Assembly: GCF_964340395.1 (NCBI RefSeq)
Contig: NC_135560.1
Coordinates: 7,304,598 to 7,368,597, forward strand
Reading direction: 5' to 3'
Source: Glandiceps talaboti
Taxonomy: Eukaryota; Hemichordata; Enteropneusta; Spengelidae
Length of the DNA stretch: 64,000 nt
In this document: positions 20,584 through 33,322 of the stretch, one piece after another
How positions within the stretch are numbered: the first letter of the stretch is position 1
How the letters are laid out: the number at the start of each line of letters is the position of its first letter
Program-made: the position numbers and the translations under genes
Notes under the pieces: model-generated
What the model was told of the DNA's origin: nothing
The model's database searches: none
Seen by the model: the letters and a program-made list of their open reading frames with translations, nothing else

Positions 20584-20694
20584 CTGAGGTGACTGGATGC
20601 TGCTTACAATTACGCGGGAGTCTCCCTACGGCGAACACCTACACAGAAAGAAAGGAATTGCCCATCACGCTTCTGGAGAAGCCGAAGATAAAAG

Positions 20695-21609
20695 ATGCTG
20701 GGCACATTAATCGCAAATGTGACGCTGCCGCCACCGTTTGACCCTTACCTGAATCACTTGCTAGAGTATTATCCGAAACGTTCGTTGCTGCAGCCAGTAT
20801 GGGATTTTACACTGAATTATACCAACCACGACCATCTTCGATCTCCTCTCTTCCCGATTGTGTTAAACGTGGTCTTTTATTTCACAGCTATTCTCCCTTT
20901 TATGATTGCCGATCTGTATGGCAAGAATTGGAATTGGATACAAAAGTACAAGTTGCAGCCAAAACAGGACGTCACATGGTCGCAGGTGATTGATACGATG
21001 TCCCTTACATTCTGGAACCAGATCGTCTTCATCTTACCAGTAAGTTTCGGTCAGTGGTTGTACACCCCTCCGACTCCACTCCCTCCTGAGGCACCGGGTC
21101 TGTGGGAATTCAGTTGGCACATTGTGGCCTGTCTCCTTATTTTCGATCTGGAATATTTCATCTGGCATTTTGTCCACCACAAGAACCGCTGGCTCTACAA
21201 GCACGTTCACAGCGTCCATCACCGTTATCACTCTCCGTTCAGCTGGGTCACACAATATCTTCATCCCTGGGAACTCATCAGTGTCGGCATCTTCGTCACA
21301 ACAACTCCATGGATTTTCGATTGTCACCCTTTCACTGCGTGGTGGTTTATGATGGTTAGCATTATTATAAGCGTAGAGGCCCACATTGGTTTCGACTTCC
21401 CATGGGCACTAAACAACTGGTGTCCATTCGGACTATGGGGAGGAGCTCCGAAACACGACATGCATCACTTGAAACCCCTTTCCAACTTCCAACCTTTCTT
21501 CACCCACTGGGACAGGCTTTTCGGCACCGAGTGTCCTGGCTGGCATGCAGGTGGCATCACCGCGGAGCAGTGGGCAAACATGAAAGCGGAGGAGAAGAAG
21601 ATAAAATAA
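20695..21609 (+). CDS. CH25H-like: Cholesterol 25-hydroxylase-like sterol/fatty-acid hydroxylase
   Basis: A 304-residue intact protein of the fatty-acid hydroxylase superfamily: ER membrane di-iron oxygenases that hydroxylate sterols or lipids. The three histidine boxes are complete: WHFVHH (H158, H161, H162), HSVHH (H172, H175, H176) and HDMHH (H254, H257, H258). Hydrophobic segments lie at about 52-72, 104-122, 138-157, 190-208 and 212-230. Sequons occur at N8 and N41. The HSVHHRYHSPFSW, QYLHPWE and GGAPKHDMHH contexts resemble cholesterol 25-hydroxylases, which are also intronless in vertebrates, though about 30 residues shorter. The start is chosen as the first ATG after the TATA box, with A at -3. 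Substrate is not certain; C4-methylsterol oxidase-like or alkylglycerol-type relatives are less likely by box context. Confidence 0.93.
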   Translation: MLGTLIANVTLPPPFDPYLNHLLEYYPKRSLLQPVWDFTLNYTNHDHLRSPLFPIVLNVVFYFTAILPFMIADLYGKNWNWIQKYKLQPKQDVTWSQVIDTMSLTFWNQIVFILPVSFGQWLYTPPTPLPPEAPGLWEFSWHIVACLLIFDLEYFIWHFVHHKNRWLYKHVHSVHHRYHSPFSWVTQYLHPWELISVGIFVTTTPWIFDCHPFTAWWFMMVSIIISVEAHIGFDFPWALNNWCPFGLWGGAPKHDMHHLKPLSNFQPFFTHWDRLFGTECPGWHAGGITAEQWANMKAEEKKIK

Positions 21610-21610
21610 A
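21605..21610 (+). terminator. AATAAA polyadenylation signal overlapping the stop codon
   Basis: The sequence ATAAAATAAAG contains both the stop (21607-21609) and an AATAAA. If used, the 3'UTR would be only about 20-30 bases. No other clear signal is seen in the next 150 bases. Confidence 0.5.
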
Positions 21611-24255
21611 GCTCAATTAGACAGAAGTACAGGACAAAGAAATGTAACTATGAAGTGTTTGCTTATTACGAACAGACATAACGCTTGACGGAGTTGTTCG
21701 CTACCGGTACCTTGCACGAAAAGACATCACGAAACGCTAACTGTGCCAATTACGTACCCATTATAGATTTATGGACATACCGGTAAACTTTTAAAACATT
21801 TGTGAACAAAAATATTAATGATTACTTGATAACGTAATCGTCCAGGTTCGTATAAATGTAACTTGCTCAGAAAAAATTGATTTAATGAATTGTCGATAAC
21901 ATTCGAGAATACGATAATTACAAGATGACTTTTCGAAGCGTACTAACATCCTCAAATGTCGTGAATATTCAATGTTCAAAGTCAGATACCCTTTATTTCA
22001 CCTCTCAATGACTGTTTTCAAACAAGAACAACATCACATGACTTTTCTTTTAGTGGCGTTACCCGTGACCGTGTGCGTCACTTTCTTTTGTTCTAATGAC
22101 ATAATATGTACCGTTGACATAATTTGCATATATACTTTTTAATGTATCATGTGTGACAGTGTAGACATTCCTGCCAAAAGCAAACCGTTTCCGTTGCGCA
22201 CTCATATCATGTCAACAGAGCACGTGTTTAAACCAGCCAACATAATTTTATCTACCAGGCTTTATTCTTTGTTATATGATTGTTTGCATATTCGGATACA
22301 GATTACCCCATCTGTCATGACTATCGACAGCCCGATTGTGACGTTTCAAAACACCAAACCCAAAAAAAGGTCAAAGTTCGTCGAGCTGTGCTGGTCACCA
22401 TATATCGGTCATCTTTGCTTTTGTTCAGACAGCAACCTCCTTCAACGTCAAAAATACTTCTTTGAGAGATTTTATATAATCCTGTTATTTTAAAACAAGT
22501 TTAGCGTAATTATACTTTTACATTTTTTATTAATTGAATTCTCGGGAAAATGAATTTCTGACAGAATCATCGTGAAGGCACTACATTTGCACATTTTACT
22601 TTTCCCAGGACTTCGCCTCTAATCACGGCGAAGAGATGGTAAAAATTTGTATTATTTTGTGTTATTTTTTATTGAAAATAGCGATGTAATTCAAAATATT
22701 TCATTTGACGGTTAACTATTGTGACACTGAATTTTGAACTAACTTTTGGCGGGAACATGCACCCGAAAAATCAGTCCAAGAACAATGCAATATACTCGTA
22801 TTTACAGCGAGTTCCTACCACCCTTTAGGAAAATGCCGAATATGTGTTAGTTTTCTCTATTTAGGATTATTTACTTTCAATAATGGGCTGGTCCCGAATT
22901 TTACAGGAAAGAGAGTCATATCTATAAATTAATGTTATATACTAGTATTATTGAACCCAACGGAAACCGTTTCTAAATATGGGTATCTCAAGGACTTTGG
23001 GCTTGTTTTCAAGGTTATCACGTAACATGCTCGCTGAGACCGTCATATTGGTCTCAGCTGCTCTAGAAGTGGTTAAATTTATTAATCACGTTATGTTTCA
23101 GAAATTTCCCCAGCTAGCTCTGTGTCATTTATAGGCAACGCCACCGACACCATCCTCGTTCGCATAATATTTGTCTTCCTTTAATGAACATTGATAAAAT
23201 CTGCTTGATCAATTGGTGAACTGTCGAAATGTACGTGAATGACTTTAATTTACAACCATGAGACGAAATAACTGCTTGCTTAAATCAATACAACATTCAA
23301 CATTATGGTACCAAATTTTGTACTGAACTGTAGTGTAGTGTAGTGATCGATGTAATGAATAACGTCTATCATATACGAAAAATGTCTTATGACGAGTCGG
23401 TTCGAAACCGTCTGTGTTACTGCAGATGGGAGTGGATGCAGTTAGTAGTTCACTAACGGTCACATTGCATGAACGATAAACAATCTTATTTGTGAAGTTT
23501 TCTTGAGAAAAAAAATAACTACTTACAGCCTTCTTTCGCAAGCACGTAAACTCAACATTGCACAATGTCAGGACTCTTGACTACCATTAGACAAAAATGT
23601 ACCAATTCATGAATCGACGTGTTCTTGAACCTTTCGAGTAATTTCTGTAGTAGGAGCCTGAGAGTTCTGCCAGTTTGTAGTAATGACTGCGCGTGCGTCA
23701 GTTGAAATCACGAAAGAAGCGATTGCAAAAAATACTGAAATATTCCAGAGATTTATAGTATGAAAGACTGTGCAACATCAATAATTATACTCGTGTTGTA
23801 CACTTCAGCACACTCCCCTTAGCAGTACTTGATGGTTGAGAAATATGAATATAATATTGTGATCTCATTATCACACCGGCTTTGAAGGACAATTTCATTT
23901 CCAAAGATAGTCTGATTCAGAAATAAAACAGTGCAATATTGCCGAAATATCGCATCTTCGTATCGTGTGTGCATGTGTGTGTTTCTCGGGATAGTTGCTG
24001 TACCAGCTATTGCCACAATGACAAACGCAATACAATGCCAGACGTGACAACAACAGTCCATGTTTATTCCAACAAAGAAGTAACGATAAAACTAAATTAT
24101 CAATTATGCAAAGATGCTGTTCGATATCCATATATAAGAACACGTCTACACAATAACAGCGAAATCTTTGACTAGTTATTTGGATTACGTGAAATGGCAT
24201 CGAAGTGCGTGAATAATGATAACCAATGAAAGTATTATATAATAATAATAATTAA

Positions 24256-24256
<1 letters not shown>
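21611..24256. other. Non-coding, nothing firmly recognised
   Basis: Frames of 80-114 codons at 22149-22493, 23245-23565 and 23819-24200 lack recognisable domains. A short inverted repeat GCTGAGACC/GGTCTCAGC lies near 23033 and 23051. Confidence 0.5.
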
Positions 24257-24302
<46 letters not shown>

Positions 24303-24303
24303 A
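24257..24303. repeat. (TAG)n microsatellite
   Basis: About 15 TAG triplets flanked by TAA triplets. Confidence 0.95.
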
Positions 24304-24519
24304 TAATTTATTTCGAGTACCAGCTCATATATGTATACAGGCTAGCTGAGTTAATGTGTGGCAATGGATGTGATACGGCTATAGCGAGCCTTCTATACAG
24401 ATATTAATTTATTGATTATGTAGAAGTAACTGCAAAGAATGTGACTATAGCATCAAGTCTGTAGTTCAGATCTCATTTTTGACGAATGTCTGTACAAAAT
24501 GAAAATATACACAAGCTTG

Positions 24520-24650
24520 GAGGGGGGAGAGAGAGAGACAGAGAGAGGGGGGCGTCAGACAGGGAGAGACAGACAGAGATAAGTGTATAGAGCTGGACAC
24601 AGACAGACAGATGGAGAGATACAGACAGATGGAGAGATACAGACAGACAT
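24520..24650. repeat. (GA)n/(CAGA)n degenerate simple repeat
   Basis: Mixed GAGA, CAGA and a tandem GATGGAGAGATACAGACA unit. Confidence 0.85.
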
Positions 24651-25244
24651 GACTAACATTTGCACAAAAGGCTTTGAAACCGAGTGTCATATTATCGAAT
24701 TTGTGCTCACCCGCAAAATATATGATGATGTTAAATATTAATTTCTGATGAGGGGTACCAATTGTTGGTAAGTATATTTGAATATGACACAAATATTGTA
24801 ATCATCAACATTCATAAAGTTGCAGACTGTCTATTTGAATTACAAAAGTCAATGTGATAAAGACGTTACGCATTAAATTTACATAATTAAAATCTATCAA
24901 TTATTTGTTAAGGTATACATACGATAATTATTCCTGTTTTCCTATAGATCCTGGAGTAAACCCAATGGTATTAGTGATTCGCCCATGAAATTAATACATT
25001 TTGGTCATTTTATTTGATTTGTGGAAGCCAAAAGTATTAATTTATTCTAAAATAATGGTTAAATATATACACAGGTCTGTACGTTTTGTGGGTACCACTA
25101 TAATTATATAGAATCCAGTGATGTTGATTTTCTAAGATTAATTGCGAGGGGGATTTATAATGGCCCAAAAGACTAACCCCCAACAAATTCGCATGCGAAA
25201 ACGTTTGAATTTGAAGTGAATGTCTAGTGGCATATACTATTATT

Positions 25245-25325
25245 TAGATAAAGGGTATATGTAGGGTGTAGATGAACATAGGGTGTAGATGTCAGGTGTA
25301 GAATGATGTAGGGTGTAGATGTATT
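25245..25325. repeat. Degenerate GTAGGGTGTAGAT minisatellite
   Basis: AGGGTGTAGAT appears three times, with a further AGGTGTAGA variant, in about 80 bases. Confidence 0.75.
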
Positions 25326-27560
25326 ATCATCAGACATATTACACCTAGTAATGGTGTGTTACATACACCAGTAATAGTTTATTGCCAACGTCCTTAAAGT
25401 AGTTTGTTGAGAAAAAAATAGCACTTTGGAGTGTTCGAAAGAAATTAAAACATTTTAATGAAAACATACGTGTACAACATAAACTTATTGACAGTCACGT
25501 CTTTTGTGTTGCTATTTAGCTTGCTTCCTTAAAATATTTGGAATTCAAAAATTTTGATACTAAAGTTCTAACAATGTTGATGTACGGATTGAAATTTGGG
25601 GTTCCGTCTATGGGAACACGTTGAAATTATGCAGAATAATTTTTGTCGCTCTATTTTGAGAAAATTATTATGTAATTCTCCAAAATATTGTAATCATTGA
25701 ACTTGGTTGGTTTACTACTTCTAGACTAAATTTTCAGAGTATTGTGATGTTTTGGCTTCGTGTGTATCATTACACTAGGATAGCTTTAATTGTATAAGAA
25801 ATCAGTTTGATAGTTTTCCTTTTTATTTTCATTCACTGATCTCAGTTCGAAATAATTCTATTTGAGTATCTCTTATTTAAAACGATATTTTGGGCATAGA
25901 TTTTCTTTTTTCCCCCCTGCCCCCGATTCTCCTACGCCCTATAACAGGTGGGAACTTACTTGCAGACTTTCCTGGTGTTGTCTTGCCTACGTCTTGCTCA
26001 AAAATACTACCTTTCGTTTCTGGATAACGGCTATTGGAAGTGAATACTGGATAACGGTACGGTAATGACATAGGCATGATAGGAGCTACGTCTCAAGGTC
26101 GTTCAGTAGAGAGTCGGTGCCCTAATTTTCTCCTCCATTAAGCACAATTTTAACACAACAAAGACACACTCTAGGGGTTGTTATACTGCATAGCATTATT
26201 TATAACATAATATAAAATAACATTTAATATTATACATAACACACTGAACATGCTACAAAGGTTTGTATTGGTGTCTCACACTTACACGTGTACACATGAA
26301 GTTAATACGAATACCATAGTAATGATGGTGAAGCTACTTTCTAAAATCGGAGCACTCAACCGTTTTCAGTGTGTGCATGCACATGTTCTCTCTTTGAATG
26401 CAGCCAATGTATTGCCAGTAGAACGCGATACAAACCAAAAGTCTCTTCACGTATGTAGTTAGTTTCTTGCAACAGCGAGGTTTGATGATTTAAAGTTAGT
26501 ATAGTTAGAAATTATCTCCATCAAGCAACATCTCCTTACAGGATAATTCGTCCTGTTTCCTAAACGTTTGGGATATGATTATGCAATATCAAAGGAACAT
26601 TGTGAGTGTTGTCACGTGACATGGGTACATTATTGTGAATTGATTGATGGAGGCGACGTCTCGATCTGGAGAGCATGTACTAAATACGTGCTTGAAATAA
26701 TGAAATGTTTTACGAGTAGACCTTCATTTTACCTTGTTAAAACGATAAATGAAATGAAATTAACTTATGACTTAGTCCCTTTTCAAATCATACATTGCCT
26801 ATGCGCCTTTCCATAACAACCCCCCCCCCCCCACACACACACACACACACAAATACATGCCCGGGATTACATGCCCCAAGAACGTACACACACAAATACA
26901 TACACACAAAAGAACTTAGTATACAGTTGAATATAAAGGGTGTTTGTGTTTGTGTGAGTGTGTGTGTTAAATCTGAAATTGACAAAAAATTATTTTGCTC
27001 AAAGTGGTATTAATTATCAACCATAAATTGATAAATTCGTAAAAAAATGCTGTGTGAGTGTCGGGCAGATTTTTTTTTATTTCCACATAATATTACACCT
27101 GTGTTGACAACAAGTGTTTTAAAGCTACGGAAATACATGAATTGCACGACATTATAGATTGTGCCACCGATACTGCTACATGTTCAGATGCAGACAGGTT
27201 GTATGGACGTCATCACTTCTGCGCAGACACTTTCAAGTACCCCGTATGTACTTATACACACTCAGCATGAGAATGCCGCCGGTAAGGTCAAGCTGATTAG
27301 TACTATAAAAGGTTGTTCAACTCTGGTTCAACCATGCGACGAAGTGAAAGTGTGTCGATAACCCGTATGTCCAGAGGTCATTGAACTCTCAATACACCAA
27401 CGGCATATTTCTGAGGGCTCTGAAAAATAAACAAATAAAATAAATAATGATGTCACTACATGAGTTATTTCAAGAATACTTGTAGTAGTTGTCACTTTTT
27501 GAATGTTGTAGTTTGAGTAATGAGCAGACGACAGACATGCTCCATAGACAGCGAAACAGG
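25326..27560. other. Non-coding; C/CA tract at 26820-26851
   Basis: No domain-bearing frame. Poly-C followed by (CA)n at 26820-26851 and CACA/TGTG-rich sequence to about 26970. Confidence 0.5.
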
Positions 27561-27580
27561 AGTACGAGAGAACAGCGTTC

Positions 27581-27924
27581 AATGGATGAGGATTTGGTTT
27601 TTATTTTGGATTTTTAATTTATAAAACTATTTTATCATGGTGTCCTAATTGAAAAAATCAATGTGAAATGACATAGACCAAGTCTGTGTTTGTAACTCAA
27701 TACATTGCAAAAAAGGTAAAAATGTGTTGTTGTTTTTAAAAAAGTTTGTGATTGTACGTACAATAATAAACATTTTATTGACCTTTTGCAATTTATTGAG
27801 TTACAAACAAGGACTGGGCAGATGTTGTTTCACATTGATTTTTTTTAAAGTAGGAAGCCATGATAAAATTGTTTTATAATCAAAAGTCCAAAATAGTTAT
27901 CCAATCTTCATCCACATGGCCACA
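27581..27924. mobile_element. Foldback TTAA element, copy 1 (left end eroded)
   Basis: The two halves are reverse complements with moderate divergence: TTTTATCATGG near 27630 against CCATGATAAAA near 27868, and TTTGTAACTCAATA near 27693 against TATTGAGTTACAAA?-type sequence near 27795. TTAA abuts the right end (27925-27928). No coding frame. The whole unit would fold into one hairpin. Confidence 0.75.
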
Positions 27925-28029
27925 TTAAGGTACAACCACTTGGACGAATTTCACTGAAAATCAAAGTTTTGGAAGTATTTCCAAGTTTTGCCATATCAAA
28001 GCTTGCTTCTAATTCTTTTGAAGTAATGA

Positions 28030-28070
28030 TAATTTTTTTTTTTTTTTTTTTTTTTTGGGGGGGGGGGTTC
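28030..28070. repeat. Poly-T then poly-G tract
   Basis: About 26 T then 10 G, between the two foldback elements. Confidence 0.95.
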
Positions 28071-28165
28071 CACCGTTTTGTTTTCAAGCACTCGGCACTC
28101 TTTTATTTTCCCCATAGTAATTCCATTCGATAGTACAATCGGTGGCCATATTGGATTCTTATTAA

Positions 28166-28513
28166 AGTGATAATATAGATGAGGATAGACTATTTATTTT
28201 TGATCATTTTTTAATTCAGAAAACAATTTTATCATGGCTTCCTACCTACTTGAAAATCAATGTGAAACAACATCTGCCAAGTCCCTGTTTGTAACTCAGT
28301 AAATTGCAAATGATTGATAACTGTAAAATGTTTGTTATCGTATGTACAATAACAAACTCCTTTACACATTTTTAAATAGCTTTTTGTAATGTAATGACTT
28401 ACAAACACAGACTTGGTGTATGTGGTTTCACATTGATTTTTCAAATAGGATGTCATGATAACATTGTTTGATAAATTAAAAAAAAATACCCAATCCTCAT
28501 CCACATGACCACT
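28166..28513. mobile_element. Foldback TTAA element, copy 2 (complete)
   Basis: Nearly the same sequence as 27581-27924. TTAA occurs at both ends (28162-28165 and 28514-28517), consistent with a TTAA target duplication of the Kolobok/piggyBac type. Terminal arms start AGTGATAATATAGATGAGG and, from the right, AGTGGTCATGTGGATGAGG. Confidence 0.82.
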
Positions 28514-28734
28514 TTAAATTACTTAATTTTTACATTTTCACATCTATTTGCAAAGTTTGTGTGGTAACCTCTGATTTTTGTTCTTGATTTTATCTGAAGT
28601 TGGATTGAAATTTTCATGAACAAAATAACAACAACAGTTTAAAAGGTTTATTTCCGAGTCACATTTTACTTGACTTTGATTGCATCTTGAAGATTTCATT
28701 CACAGATAAGAGGAAAGAAATGGCAAACTGTTTA

Positions 28735-28935
28735 TTGGAACTACGTGATTTGTAAACAAACTTGGTAAACACAAGTAATCACTTTTAATCTCGAGAAGAC
28801 ACAAACAATCAAACTATTTATGTATGGTGATGTTTTAATATATGGGGAAGCAACAGACTGGCCGGATGTGACGTAGTGATTACTTGTATTTTCAAGTCCC
28901 AGTTTGTTTACAAAACACTTCCTGTACGTACAATA
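28735..28935. repeat. Foldback repeat with AGTAATCACT arms
   Basis: GTAAACAAACTTGG near 28753 and AAGTAATCACTT near 28774 recur as AGTGATTACTT near 28875 and CAGTTTGTTTAC near 28900. Confidence 0.65.
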
Positions 28936-29545
28936 ACACAAGGACTTGGTATGTTACTTAAACTTTTTTTGAAGTAGAAAACACGGCTGTTTTATTCCTG
29001 AAAAAATTCCATGAAATGAATACTCATTTCTCTCACACGTGGTCTAATTATGATGTTCGCGTTCGGTCTGCACAATATCAACATAACATCTTAACATAAC
29101 TGTTGGCTTTGATAGAGAAATTACTGGTATATGACATACGGATTAAAAGTTATTTGATGAAGACGTTCAAATATAAAGAACAAACTTCGAATAGCAAGAC
29201 CAGGATCTTGTGTGCTTAACTTTTCGCGAAAATACATTTTAAAAGCACTAATTTTCTTTCGAAATCTAAAAGAATAAAAATGGAAGTCGAGATTTTACAC
29301 AAAACACTGTGCTATATATACCATACGACTACGAGACGCATTGAAAGACAGTTTATAACACAAGAATACAAATTTACACTATCTTGAAGTTAGGTTTGTC
29401 ACGTATTTTTGTCGACTGCAGTCAGTTTGTTGGGCTAACAGATTGGAGAGACACAGTAACTAAAATAAAATCAAAATATCAACGATAAACATGATGTTAA
29501 ACTATTGTCCCTAATTTGTTTGAACAATTTAGTATACTAAACTTA
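28936..29545. other. Non-coding, nothing recognised
   Basis: No frame or paired repeat seen. Confidence 0.5.
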
Positions 29546-29549
29546 TCAC

Positions 29550-29880
29550 TGGCCGAGACAAGATGACTCATGGGAAACAAAGCACGAGTGGTTATGAGTA
29601 ACACTAATTTGTCAATACGTACAAATTCATAGCAAGGACACCTAAATAATGTAAACATGTATTTACGTTGACAGGATAAATCAGTTTATGAAGAATGTAA
29701 TATGTCCTTATTACAAGGAGGTACCGGCTGACTCAGGGGAAGCAACGCACGTGTCCTTGGCAGTAATACGAGCATTTGTCAACATGTTTGAACTCATTAT
29801 AGGGTCACTTCAAACAGAATATGTTTATTGAATGAGACTAACGTTTATTTATTGGCTTAGATAAATGATTCATTGTGTGC
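29550..29880. repeat. Two diverged direct repeats of about 170 bp
   Basis: GACTCATGGGAAACAAAGCACG near 29565 corresponds to the diverged GACTCAGGGGAAGCAACGCACG near 29730. Downstream similarity includes AATTTGTCAA/CATTTGTCAA, a GATAAAT-type block and TTTAC/GTTTAT. Confidence 0.55.
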
Positions 29881-30851
29881 GAGCCATGTACTTGAATTCA
29901 CCAGAATCATAGCTAAACCCCAAACCATAAATCCATCAGTCGTGAGACGTGTTTCATCCCAAACAGTCTTTTCCGGCGACCAGCATTTTTACATACATAC
30001 GTGTAATCCCACATTTAGTAAATCATTCATAATTGTTTTCGCATTAGAGGAATGCGTGTCCAGTTTTGTTGAAGTTTGTGAGTAGTAAACAGAAGTTTGA
30101 TTAGAGTTTATTTCCCGTGCTTTTCACAACGATTTCTCTAGTGATGTGATGTCTGTGCAGTACACTTATAAAATTCACACCATTGTTAGTAAAATAAAGC
30201 AATACAGCACAAAATATGCCAATAACATCTTTTACATTCTATCATGTGTGGAGGTGAGAGTAATTTATAGGCACTAACCGCTTTTTCTATGTACGTGCAT
30301 TATATGTGTCAAGAGGGGTATAGTTTTCAGTCTGAAATTTGAACCATAAAATGCTGGAGCCACGCACTGTATATCCATCGGTTATCAAATATGGCCCTTT
30401 CGGTGAGTATAAAGGGAAATTTTAAATAGTGTCTAATACTCTAGGCACGAACCGTCATTGGGTACACAGTCAGCATGCTTAGCAACGCACCGCGCAAATA
30501 TGCTGGTACTATCACCATGGTTACGCGTTCAGTCTAGTTTTGTAGTTGAATTTGATCTAGAGAGTTCACTATGTATAGACCCTAAACGTGTATGGTCTAT
30601 TCCCAGTCTAACAAGGCTTATTTTATATTTCAGGCGTGTTCTATTGGGTTCTATTTGGTGCGTGCGAATATTAGAACTTTTCACACGTATAACCGTAAAT
30701 CACTCGCGGTTGTCGTTCTGTTCCATAACATTCAGATATATTCAGGTGTTTACCTATTATGTCTTGCCTTAAATACCTTGAAAAAGAATTTTATTCGAAA
30801 TGTCCGATTACATATATTTATTCGGATTGTCACACGAGTTTCTTATGCATT

Positions 30852-30855
<4 letters not shown>
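29881..30855. other. Non-coding, nothing recognised
   Basis: A 104-codon frame at 30458-30772 has no recognisable motif. Confidence 0.5.
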
Positions 30856-30883
<28 letters not shown>

Positions 30884-30907
30884 TGTATGTATGTATGTAT
30901 ATGTATG

Positions 30908-30939
<32 letters not shown>

Positions 30940-30966
30940 TGTATGTATGTATGCATGCATGCATGT
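30856..30966. repeat. (TATG)n microsatellite
   Basis: About 25 TATG units, ending in GCATGCATGCATG. Confidence 0.97.
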
Positions 30967-31643
30967 TTACTTGTTTGCTCTTGCGTTTGTAATCATAGGA
31001 ATATACAAGGGGTGAAATTTGGTTAAAAGAATGTCCGTTATAAAAAAAAACATCCTCCGTGAAGAGGTTTTAAAATGAAAAAAAAAATGATTTACGTGAG
31101 AAAGCTTAAGGCAGACATGGACAGAATGATGCAGAGTCGATTCTGAAGAGAAAGGTATAAAGCTGACTTCACTACACATTTCGTGTGTCAAACATTTAGT
31201 CTTTCCATCACGTGAACGTGGACGAAGCTCTCACACTATTACGTAAATGAATATTGCGGCTCCTATTGTGGTCTCAAATGAGATGCATGTCACGGTGATG
31301 TGAAAATTATCACAATATAAATCATTTTCATAACTGCTTTGTATAAAATCCATATCAATTGACGATCTACTAAAGTGTCTTTATTCATGTACAAAAGCGA
31401 GATGCAATTTCTAATCCATCAGCAACAACGGCACCCCTCTTAGCTAAATCGTCACCTTTGTTTTACAAAATGAAGTTACGTGCATTAAATGACGTCACAA
31501 ACAAACATCTCTCAGTAAAGTGAGACTTTCACTTTTAAATACTTGGCAGACATGCCAAGACAACAATCTCGTCTACAAAGGACATACACCTGAGTACTAA
31601 TCCCAATGTAGTGTACACAATCGATATGCCCTGGAATGAAATC

Positions 31644-31710
31644 CCATGGTCTCTGTAAGATTTGTAAAGGTTAACAAACTTTTAACTTTTCTAAAAGTTT
31701 GTTTACCTTT
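31644..31710 (-). repeat. Clustered hairpin element, copy a (inverted)
   Basis: In reverse complement: GGTAAACAAACTTTT, loop, AAAAGTTTGTTAACC, then TTTACAAATCTTACAGAGACC. This is the only copy in minus orientation. Confidence 0.85.
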
Positions 31711-33322
31711 GTCAATGATCTCGTTCAACGGTGATTAGAGCAACCCGTCTGCACCTATGATTTCGTCCTTCGTCAGTAGGATGACCGATTTACTCTGAAT
31801 AACACTTTCTCTCGATATCTCACTGACTTCGCGTTCAACATCTTAACCTTAATTTGATAATACGTCAGGATCGACAAGTTGAAAGAACGGTATATTACAT
31901 GTAGCTTCTGAAGACCAACAAACAGACAAATCAATCGAAGCACGAAACTTGGTGTGGAGGGGAGATTGGAGTATATAGGGTGGGATAGGGGGATTTCAAG
32001 TCCACAGTGAAGGTGTAACTATTTTTGGGGTCCACATGTACTGGTGTTCGTCACCTGTGTGGACTATCTGACTTTTATAAAAGTAACTATAACTATAATA
32101 AAGTAATTTAATATACACACAGAGAACATTAGGGAAATATTAAATGCCTTTTTTTAAATTGATTTTAATGAAAAGTCCCCCGTGATAAGCTCAGAGTAAA
32201 AAGTAAACTTCTTTTTCATTTAGCGCTATTTTTACGTATCTTGTATCATTTACTGTAGATTATACTTTCATAGGCATGTCTCGAATCACTTTCTCGTATT
32301 TCTTTTAATTTGAAATAATATATTTGTTTATTAGCATGGCATATGTTCTACAGTGCTTTCATTTTATTTATTTAAATTGTATATTCTGTTGTGTTTATTT
32401 CGCACTTGGCTAATCTTAAGATAGAGTTCATGGTATATGTGCTACTGTGATTGCATTTCTTTTTGTTTATGTTTTTATTATGTATCTTTTTGTTTGTTTA
32501 TATATCGCACCTCACACGACTTGGTTTATCTTGCAATCTGTTTAGCTAGATTCAAGTGATTATGTATGAAATGACTTTATACCAAACTGAGGCAGATGTG
32601 TCTGTCTACCTACAAAACACAGATGCACTTCAAAATACTTGGAACATTTTTATATGTAATAGATAAGGGAGTTCTCGGTCTGAAATGAATGTTAACTATT
32701 TTGTAAGAAGGGTTAGGCTGCTTTCACACAAAAAAAAACTTGTTAGGGGGTTGTCGGGAGATTTTGAAAGTGTTAGGGGGTACCTGAAAAATAAATTGAC
32801 TCCTCATAAGCTTACATGAGAAAACACCAAAGTTGTAAATGTACCATTGAATGTGGGTTGTATGACTACAAACACACAGCTCCTAGTCTCATCATATGGA
32901 AAGTTATGCTTCCTTGCTTACAGCTGGTATCTTTTTTTTTTTAAATCGGACACAGACATGCTAAATTGCTAGTCATACAGCTAAATTGCTTTCATTCTGG
33001 TAGTTTATTTCACTGAATCAGCAATGTTGTGAAATTCTAGACATAAGACTCAACTATCACAGGAGACAACACTGGCAAAGGTGAAGTTCGAGATCAAGGG
33101 CAACATATGTTATTTGATTGTTTTTCAACAATGAATAAGGTTTACACTATCCCTGTTCAATTCTGCCATTAATTGTTTTTGGTTATGTAAGAGTGAGAAT
33201 GAGATTTTGGTGTGACAAGATGTTTTTCACTTTGAGGGTCTATGGTTACACTCCTGATGTTGGTTCAAACACAGTCTGTGTTCCAAAAGAGTTCTGCTAG
33301 ACTAGCTGTCACTTGATTGTCG
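31711..33322. other. Non-coding; possible outer arm of a larger repeat near 32740-32790
   Basis: GGGGGTACCTGAAAAATAAATTG near 32775 resembles the reverse complement of 33860-33890 (GGGGTACCCGAAAAAAATTG), which would make 32740-33900 a larger element carrying the 33323-33580 foldback inside it. No gene is seen. Confidence 0.4.

Noticed and set aside
21034-21384. Frames overlapping or antisense to the hydroxylase
   Set aside because: They are shadows of the 304-codon gene in other frames.
22149-22493. Overlapping plus-strand frames near 22.3 kb as an exon
   Set aside because: Some stretches look coding (KVRRAVLVTIYR) but no family, splice partner or consistent codon bias could be found.
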